17,752 nucleotides of DNA, from assembly GCA_031119595.1 (NCBI GenBank), contig JAVHXX010000028.1, forward strand, positions 1 through 17,752, in the 5' to 3' direction. A program made the position numbers and the translations under genes. The notes under the pieces are model-generated. The model had not been told where the DNA came from and searched no databases. It was given only the letters and a program-made list of their open reading frames with translations. Below are positions 13,387-17,752 of the stretch, one piece after another (the first letter of the stretch is position 1; each line of letters starts with the position of its first letter). Source of the stretch: Patulibacter sp. (GTDB lineage Bacteria > Actinomycetota > Thermoleophilia > Solirubrobacterales > Solirubrobacteraceae).

Positions 13387-14883
13387 ATGGCCGGAGCCCT
13401 CGTCTTCGTCGGCTTCATGGGAGCCGGCAAGTCGACCGCGGCCCGTGCCGTGGCCGACGTCCTCGGCCGGACCCACGTCGACATCGACGAGGAGATCGAG
13501 CGCACCACCGGCCGCACGATCCCGCAGATCTTCGGCACCGAGGGTGAGTCGGGCTTCCGGGAGATCGAGGAGCGCACGATCCTCGAGGTCCTGGGCCGCG
13601 TCGAGGAGGGCGGTTCCGTCGCCCTCGGCGGCGGCGCGCTCGGGTCGGGCGTGGTCCGCGAGGCGCTGAAGCGCCACACCGTCTGCTGGCTCGAGATCGA
13701 CGAGGCCACGGCGTGGCGCCGCGCGAAGCGTTCCGATCGGCCGCTCGCCCGCGACAAGGACGCCTTCAGCGCGCTCTACGACGCCCGCCTGCCGGTCTAC
13801 GAGGCCGCCGCCGACGTCTTCCTGCCGCAGGGCGGCCGGTCGACGATGACCCGTGCTGCGCCGCGCCTGCTCGAGGCGGGAGCCGGCCGCAGGCTCGCGT
13901 TCGGACGTGCCGGCGAGGCGCTCTACCCGGTGTGGTTCGGGGCGCGCGTCTGGCCCGCGCTCACCGACCAGGACATCGTCATCACCGACCGCAACGTCGC
14001 CGAGGTCCACGGCGCGCGCTTCGAGAAGCACCGCACCCTGGTCATGGAGGCGGGCGAGGCCCACAAGACCCTCGCGACGGCCGAGTCCCTGTGGACCCAG
14101 CTCGCGGCGATGGGGGCGACCCGCGCGAGCCGGATCGTCGCCGTCGGCGGCGGGGTCGTCGGCGATGTCGCCGGTTTCGTGGCGGCCACCTACCAGCGTG
14201 GGATCCCCGTGCTCCAGGTGCCGACCACGCTGGTGTCGCAGATCGACTCGGCACTCGGCGGCAAGACCGGCGTCGACCTGCCCGCGGCGAAGAACTACGT
14301 CGGCGCCTACCACCAGCCGGATGCCGTCCACGTGCTCCCGTCGATGTTGAAGACGCTGCCGGAGGCCGAGCGTGCCGCCGGGTACGCGGAGGTCGTCAAG
14401 ACCGGCATCATCGCCGGCGGCCCGCTGTGGGAGCGCATCCGCGGCGGGGCGATCGACGAGCCCGACGTCGTCCTCGGCTGCGCCCGCGTGAAGCTCGACA
14501 TCGTCGCCCGCGACGAGCGTGACGGCGGCCCGCGCCAGATGCTCAACCTCGGCCACACCGTCGGTCACGCCATCGAGACGGTCACGCACTACGCCCGCTA
14601 CCGGCACGGCGAGGCGGTCGGGCTCGGGATGCTCGCGGTGTTGCGACTCTCCGGCCAGGACGCCCTCCGCGAGGAGGTCCGTGCGTTGCTCGAAGCCCAG
14701 GGCCTGCCGGTCACGATGGATCCGTCGATCGACCCGGACGCCGTCGTCGCGGCCACCCGGTCCGACAAGAAGCGACTGGGTGCCGACGTGCCGTACGTCG
14801 TGGTCGACGAGCCCGGCCAGCTACGTTGGGGACAGGCGATCGGCGACGCGGAGGTCCGCGCTGCCGTGGAGGAGCTTCGATGA
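13387..14883 (+). CDS. aroKB: Fused shikimate kinase / 3-dehydroquinate synthase
   Basis: A 498-residue two-domain enzyme. Residues 1 to about 165 are shikimate kinase: Walker A GFMGAGKST (9-17), substrate-binding Asp34 in DIDEEIE, the GESGFREIE block (Arg58), GGG at 81-83 and the lid arginine in RPLARD. Residues about 170-498 are NAD-dependent 3-dehydroquinate synthase: VGGGVVGDVAGFVAATYQRG (nucleotide site), PTTLVSQIDSALGGKTGVD, and the metal ligands Glu335 (GYAEVVKTG), His390 (LNLGHTVGH) and His407 (RHGEAVG). All catalytic residues are present, so both activities should work. AroB and AroK act at steps two and five, so the fusion does not link consecutive reactions. Bifunctional AroKB proteins are known from some bacteria. 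The ATG follows the aroC stop by two bases, and the 3' end overlaps aroQ as ATGA. Confidence 0.96.
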   Translation: MAGALVFVGFMGAGKSTAARAVADVLGRTHVDIDEEIERTTGRTIPQIFGTEGESGFREIEERTILEVLGRVEEGGSVALGGGALGSGVVREALKRHTVCWLEIDEATAWRRAKRSDRPLARDKDAFSALYDARLPVYEAAADVFLPQGGRSTMTRAAPRLLEAGAGRRLAFGRAGEALYPVWFGARVWPALTDQDIVITDRNVAEVHGARFEKHRTLVMEAGEAHKTLATAESLWTQLAAMGATRASRIVAVGGGVVGDVAGFVAATYQRGIPVLQVPTTLVSQIDSALGGKTGVDLPAAKNYVGAYHQPDAVHVLPSMLKTLPEAERAAGYAEVVKTGIIAGGPLWERIRGGAIDEPDVVLGCARVKLDIVARDERDGGPRQMLNLGHTVGHAIETVTHYARYRHGEAVGLGMLAVLRLSGQDALREEVRALLEAQGLPVTMDPSIDPDAVVAATRSDKKRLGADVPYVVVDEPGQLRWGQAIGDAEVRAAVEELR

Positions 14884-15344
14884 GTCAACTGCGCGTGATC
14901 GTGCTGCACGGCGTGAACCTCGACCAACTCGGTCGACGGGACCCTGGGCACTACGGCTCCGGCAGCCTCAGCGAGCTCGAGGGCACGATCAGCCAGTACG
15001 CCGCCGAGCTCGGTGGTCGCGTGATCTTCGAGCAGACCAACCACGAGGGCGAGTACGTGGAGCTGCTCCACAAGGCCGCCGAGCGCGGCAACGCCCTCAT
15101 CCTCAACCCCGGTGCGTGGACCCACTACGCGTGGGCCATCCACGACGCCCTCGAGCTGACGGGCCTGCCGGCGGTCGAGGTGCATCTCAGCGACGTGAAG
15201 GCCCGCGAGGCGTGGCGCCACCACTCGGTCATCACCGACCTGTGCATCGGCACCATCGCGGGGAAGGGCCCCGAGGGCTACCGCGAGGCACTCCAGCTCC
15301 TGAAGTCCCATCTCGACCAAGCCGCGCAGGAGGCTGCCGCATGA
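14880..15344 (+). CDS. aroQ: Type II 3-dehydroquinate dehydratase
   Basis: A 154-residue enzyme that removes water from 3-dehydroquinate to give 3-dehydroshikimate, the step after AroB; the family forms dodecamers. The active-site pattern is complete: GVNLDQLGRRDPGHYG with the catalytic Arg and Tyr, FEQTNHEGEYVELLHKA, ILNPGAWTHYAWAIHDAL (Asn and His), and VEVHLSDVKAREAWRHHS (Glu and His). Small departures from the usual pattern are Val for Pro in GPNL and Trp for Tyr/Gly before the TH. The start is fixed by GGAGGAG and by the ATGA overlap with aroKB. It is itself coupled to the peptidase gene by ATGA. Confidence 0.96.
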   Translation: MSQLRVIVLHGVNLDQLGRRDPGHYGSGSLSELEGTISQYAAELGGRVIFEQTNHEGEYVELLHKAAERGNALILNPGAWTHYAWAIHDALELTGLPAVEVHLSDVKAREAWRHHSVITDLCIGTIAGKGPEGYREALQLLKSHLDQAAQEAAA

Positions 15345-16435
15345 GCCCGTCGTCGCATCCGACCGCTGATCGCCTGGCCGCGCTGCGCGCCGCCCTCCCG
15401 GACGGCGGCGGGCTGGCGTTCGTCACCGACCTCATCGACGTCCGGTGGCTCACCGGGCTGCAGTCGTCGAATGCGCTCGTGGCCGTCTCGCCGGACGGCG
15501 CCTGGCTGCTCACCGACTTCCGCTATCGCACCGCGGCCGACGAGGTGCTCGTCGACGGGCTCGAGCTCGTGATCGCCACCGACCTCCTCACGCGCGCCGC
15601 CGAGTTGGCCAAGGAGACGGGCGTGGGCGAGGTGCTCCTGCCGAAGGAGAAGATCACCCTGGCCGAGGACGCGAAGCTCGCCGGCGTGCTCGGCGACGAC
15701 ATCGCCCGCACGCCGGGCCCGCGGTTCGTCGACGCGCTGCGCGCGGTCAAGACCGCCGAGGAGGTCGAGAAGATCGCTGCGGCCCAGGCCCTCGCGGACG
15801 CCGCCTTCACGGAGGTCATCCTCGAGAAGGGCATCATCGGCCGTACCGAGGCCGAGGTCGCCCTCGACCTCGAGTTCGCGATGCGCCGGCGTGGGGCGGA
15901 GGCCGTCTCGTTCGAGTCGATCATCGCGGCCGGTGCCCACGGCGCCCTCCCGCACGCGCACCCGCGCGACGTCGCCATCCCGGCCGGCGAGCTTGTCGTG
16001 ATCGACTGGGGAGCCCAGCTCGACGGGTACTGCTCGGACTGCACCCGCACCGTCGCCACGGGCCCGGTCGACGAGAAGCGCCAGGAGGTCCACGCACTCG
16101 TGCGCGAGGCCCAGGACGTCGCCCTCGCGAAGATCGCCGTCGGTGCCGACGGCAAGGCCGTCGATGCGGCCTCGCGCGACCTGATCGCCGCCGCCGGTCA
16201 CGCCGACCACTTCGGCCACGGTCTCGGCCATGGGGTGGGGCTCGAGGTCCACGAGGCGCCGAACCTCTCACCGCGCTCGCAGTCCACGCTCGAGGCCGGG
16301 CACATCGTCACGGTCGAGCCGGGGGTGTATCTGCCGGGCGAGTTCGGGGTGCGCGTCGAGGAACTCGTCGCGGTCACGCCCGACGGGCCGCGCATCCTCA
16401 CGAGCCTGCCGCGCGAAGCAGCGGTCGTCTCCTAG
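15341..16435 (+). CDS. pepP: Xaa-Pro aminopeptidase (M24 family)
   Basis: A 364-residue cytoplasmic metallopeptidase predicted to remove an N-terminal residue before proline. The N-terminal third (to about 125) is a creatinase-N-like domain. The pita-bread catalytic domain follows, with all five metal ligands: Asp222 and Asp233 (IDWGAQLDGYCSD), His297 (GHGLGHGVGL), Glu326 (TVEPGVY) and Glu340 (VRVEE). It lacks the longer N-terminus of E. coli PepP and resembles the short YqhT type. AGGAGG precedes the ATG by 7 bases, and the ATG overlaps the aroQ stop. In Bacillus the genes for type II dehydroquinase, this peptidase and EF-P lie side by side; here efp is nearby but on the other strand. Confidence 0.93.
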   Translation: MSPSSHPTADRLAALRAALPDGGGLAFVTDLIDVRWLTGLQSSNALVAVSPDGAWLLTDFRYRTAADEVLVDGLELVIATDLLTRAAELAKETGVGEVLLPKEKITLAEDAKLAGVLGDDIARTPGPRFVDALRAVKTAEEVEKIAAAQALADAAFTEVILEKGIIGRTEAEVALDLEFAMRRRGAEAVSFESIIAAGAHGALPHAHPRDVAIPAGELVVIDWGAQLDGYCSDCTRTVATGPVDEKRQEVHALVREAQDVALAKIAVGADGKAVDAASRDLIAAAGHADHFGHGLGHGVGLEVHEAPNLSPRSQSTLEAGHIVTVEPGVYLPGEFGVRVEELVAVTPDGPRILTSLPREAAVVS

Positions 16436-16448
16436 CAGAGGCCTCGGC

Positions 16449-16470
16449 CCGGGCCCGAGCTAGGGCCCGG
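16449..16470. terminator. Bidirectional terminator between convergent genes
   Basis: A perfect 8-bp stem CCGGGCCC/GGGCCCGG has a 6-base loop, GAGCTA. It lies 13 bases after the pepP stop. The loop contains the complement of the TAG stop codon of the minus-strand membrane-protein gene. It is symmetrical and so serves both strands, though without T-runs. Confidence 0.6.
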
Positions 16471-17035
16471 AGGGCGGCGCGGCCGGGGCCGCGTCGAGCG
16501 CATCGGCGGCCCGCGACGACGCGCCGGTCTGGATCGCTGCGGCGCCGACGCTCCGCGCGCGGGTCGCGAGCGACCGGTGCACGTTGCGGGCGATCCGGAT
16601 CGAGAGGACGGCCAGCGGCAGCTCGAGGAACACGGCGAACAGGATCGCGGTGATGAGGGCCGAGTTCGTCGACGAGGTGGTGGTGTCCATCCAGGCGTCG
16701 ACGAGGAGCAGCGTGGCCGTGGCGTTCGCGGCGAGCTCCACGCGCGGGTCGACGCGGTACGCGAACCAGGCGGTGAGGCCCATCGCGATCACGAGGAACC
16801 CGTCGAAGCCGACCCAGGTGACGTCGTAGTGGAGCGACGTGTTGCGCTCGGGCAGCGCCATCGCGAGGTAGACCATCCACAGCAGCACGCCGACGGCCAT
16901 GAGGCCGTAGAGGTCGGTGATCGATCGCGCCGCACGCTTGATGCGGGGATCGTCGGGGCCGACGGCGTCCTCGACGCCGACGCCACGCAGGACGGTGACG
17001 ACGTCGCGGCCGAGGCGACGGAGGGGGTGGCGCAT
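16460..17035 (-). CDS. Predicted four-helix membrane protein of unknown function
   Basis: A 191-residue protein with no family I can name. A basic N-terminus of about 40 residues is cytoplasmic by the positive-inside rule. Four likely membrane helices follow, near 42-61 (GLMAVGVLLWMVYLAMAL), 73-93 (TWVGFDGFLVIAMGLTAWFAYR), 100-115 (ELAANATATLLLVDAW) and 125-147 (ALITAILFAVFLELPLAVLSI). An Arg-rich stretch and an Ala/Ser/Pro-rich tail complete it. Conserved-looking polar residues inside helices (WVGFDGF, VDAWMD) suggest a specific function. The ATG at 17035 has GAGG at good spacing; a GTG three bases upstream is an alternative. It lies downstream of efp on the same strand, with a hairpin between them, and converges with pepP. 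Confidence 0.75.
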   Translation of the reverse strand: MRHPLRRLGRDVVTVLRGVGVEDAVGPDDPRIKRAARSITDLYGLMAVGVLLWMVYLAMALPERNTSLHYDVTWVGFDGFLVIAMGLTAWFAYRVDPRVELAANATATLLLVDAWMDTTTSSTNSALITAILFAVFLELPLAVLSIRIARNVHRSLATRARSVGAAAIQTGASSRAADALDAAPAAPPSGP

Positions 17036-17097
17036 CACGAAGCCTCGGGGGCGGTCTTCATGGAATCCACGATATTCGCTCGCCGGAGCGGGCTGGG

Positions 17098-17122
17098 GGC
17101 GGCGCGCCGGTCGCGCGCCGCC
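17098..17122 (-). terminator. Hairpin after efp
   Basis: A perfect 10-bp stem (17098-17107 with 17113-17122, GGCGGCGCGC-type) has a 5-base loop and lies 8 bases beyond the efp stop codon on the minus strand. There is no T-run; terminator is inferred from position. Confidence 0.55.
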
Positions 17123-17130
17123 AGGGCGCG

Positions 17131-17694
17131 CTAGGCGCGCGACATGTACGAGCCGGTCTCGGTCTGGACCTTGATCTTCTCGCCGATGTTGATGAACAGC
17201 GGCACGTTGATCTGCGCGCCGGTCTCGAGGGTGGCGGGCTTGCTGCCGCCGCCGGAGGCGGTGTCGCCGCGGACGCCGGGCTCGGTGAACGTGACCTCGA
17301 GCTCGACGGACGCCGGGAGGTTGATGTCGCCGGGCTCGCCGTCGACGAAGAGCAGGTCGACGGACTCGTTCGGGCGGGTCCACTTGAGCGCCTCGGCGAC
17401 CGACGACAGCGGCACCTCGAGCTGCTCGTAGCTCTCGTTGTCCATGAAGTGGGCGGAGGAGCCGTCCTCGTAGAGGTACTGCATCTTGCGGGACTCGGTG
17501 TGGATCGAGCGGAACTTCTCGCCGGCGCGGAAGGTCTTGTCGATCACGGCGGAGTCGCTCACGCGGCGCAGCTTGGTGCGCACGAACGCCGGGCCCTTGC
17601 CGGGCTTGACGTGCTGGAACTCGATGATCTTGTAGATCGTCCCCTCGACCTCGATGTGGTTGCCGTTCTTGAACTGGTTGGTGCTGAGGGTCAC
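17131..17694 (-). CDS. efp: Translation elongation factor P
   Basis: A 187-residue protein that binds ribosomes stalled at consecutive prolines and promotes peptide bond formation. The N-terminal KOW-like domain contains STNQFKNG and the loop VKPGKGPAF, whose tip Lys33 aligns with the lysine modified in many bacteria. Two OB domains follow, and the end ATLETGAQINVPLFINIGEKIKVQTETGSYMSR is the standard EF-P C-terminus. The GTG at 17694 is chosen because AAAGGGG lies five bases upstream and gives the usual EF-P length; a TTG at 17709 in the same frame has no ribosome binding site. No modification enzyme is encoded in the window. Confidence 0.97.
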   Translation of the reverse strand: MTLSTNQFKNGNHIEVEGTIYKIIEFQHVKPGKGPAFVRTKLRRVSDSAVIDKTFRAGEKFRSIHTESRKMQYLYEDGSSAHFMDNESYEQLEVPLSSVAEALKWTRPNESVDLLFVDGEPGDINLPASVELEVTFTEPGVRGDTASGGGSKPATLETGAQINVPLFINIGEKIKVQTETGSYMSRA

Positions 17695-17699
17695 ATCGG

Positions 17700-17706
17700 C
17701 CCCTTT
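17700..17706 (-). promoter_or_regulatory. Ribosome binding site fixing the GTG start of efp
   Basis: AAAGGGG on the minus strand ends five bases before GTG 17694. It overlaps the alternative upstream TTG, making that start unlikely. Confidence 0.7.
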
Positions 17707-17752
17707 CAAGAGGCAAGCTTCGAGGGTGTTGGCGACGGCCAGGCGGCGCGCC

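Noticed and set aside
17069..17074. TATCGT on the minus strand as a -10 box for the membrane-protein gene
   Set aside because: It fits TAnnnT but has no recognisable -35 partner, so support is too thin to list.
17695..17709. TTG start for efp five codons upstream
   Set aside because: It has no ribosome binding site and overlaps the AAAGGGG that serves the GTG at 17694, which gives the usual EF-P N-terminus.

Overview
The window is about 17.7 kb of very GC-rich bacterial DNA, with GTG and TTG starts, strong Shine-Dalgarno (SD) sequences, ATGA start/stop overlaps and GC-rich hairpin terminators. It reads as chromosomal DNA of a high-GC Gram-positive actinobacterium. The lysine-rich PKD surface protein, the type IV pilus (T4P) genes and the aroC-aroKB-aroQ-pepP-efp neighbourhood fit the class Thermoleophilia (Solirubrobacterales or Patulibacter-like). 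That placement is inference from gene content, not a phylogeny. I see no tRNA, rRNA, CRISPR array, insertion sequence or prophage.

Region 1 (1-1448) holds the 3' part of a secreted PKD-domain protein. A structured intergenic stretch follows, with a terminator-like hairpin, a 14-bp perfect inverted repeat whose right arm lies in a 39-bp tandem duplication, and a further 10-bp hairpin. It ends in a promoter with the exact geometry of the sigma-28 (FliA/WhiG) consensus, TCAA-N15-CCCGATAT, 59 bases before the first pilin.

Region 2 (1449-7549) is the pilin block. Three tandem 147-residue major-type pilins come first; two are near-identical and share 225 bp without a mismatch. Three translationally coupled minor-pilin-like genes follow: a PilV/GspI-like protein with a large adhesin-like C-terminus, a PilW/PulJ-like protein, and a 610-residue PilX/GspK-like protein. 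A textbook intrinsic terminator closes the block.

Region 3 (7589-12133) holds the machinery: a bifunctional prepilin peptidase, then pilM, pilN, pilO and a membrane-anchored protein in the pilP position. All are + strand and tightly packed. A second, weaker sigma-28-like motif precedes pilM. Together regions 2 and 3 encode the pilus subunits, the enzyme that matures them and the inner-membrane alignment complex. The motors (pilB, pilT) and platform (pilC) are not here and probably lie outside the left edge.

Region 4 (12134-16470) is a shikimate operon: aroC (possibly leaderless), a fused shikimate kinase/3-dehydroquinate synthase, type II 3-dehydroquinase, and an M24 Xaa-Pro aminopeptidase. 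The last three are joined by ATGA overlaps. Region 5 (16460-17752) is on the minus strand: efp, and downstream of it a four-helix membrane protein of unknown function. It converges on region 4 at a shared symmetrical terminator.

The observations most worth following are the sigma-28-type promoters on pilus genes, the homogenised pilin pair, the hairpin/duplication upstream of the pilins, and the large C-terminal domains on the minor pilins.
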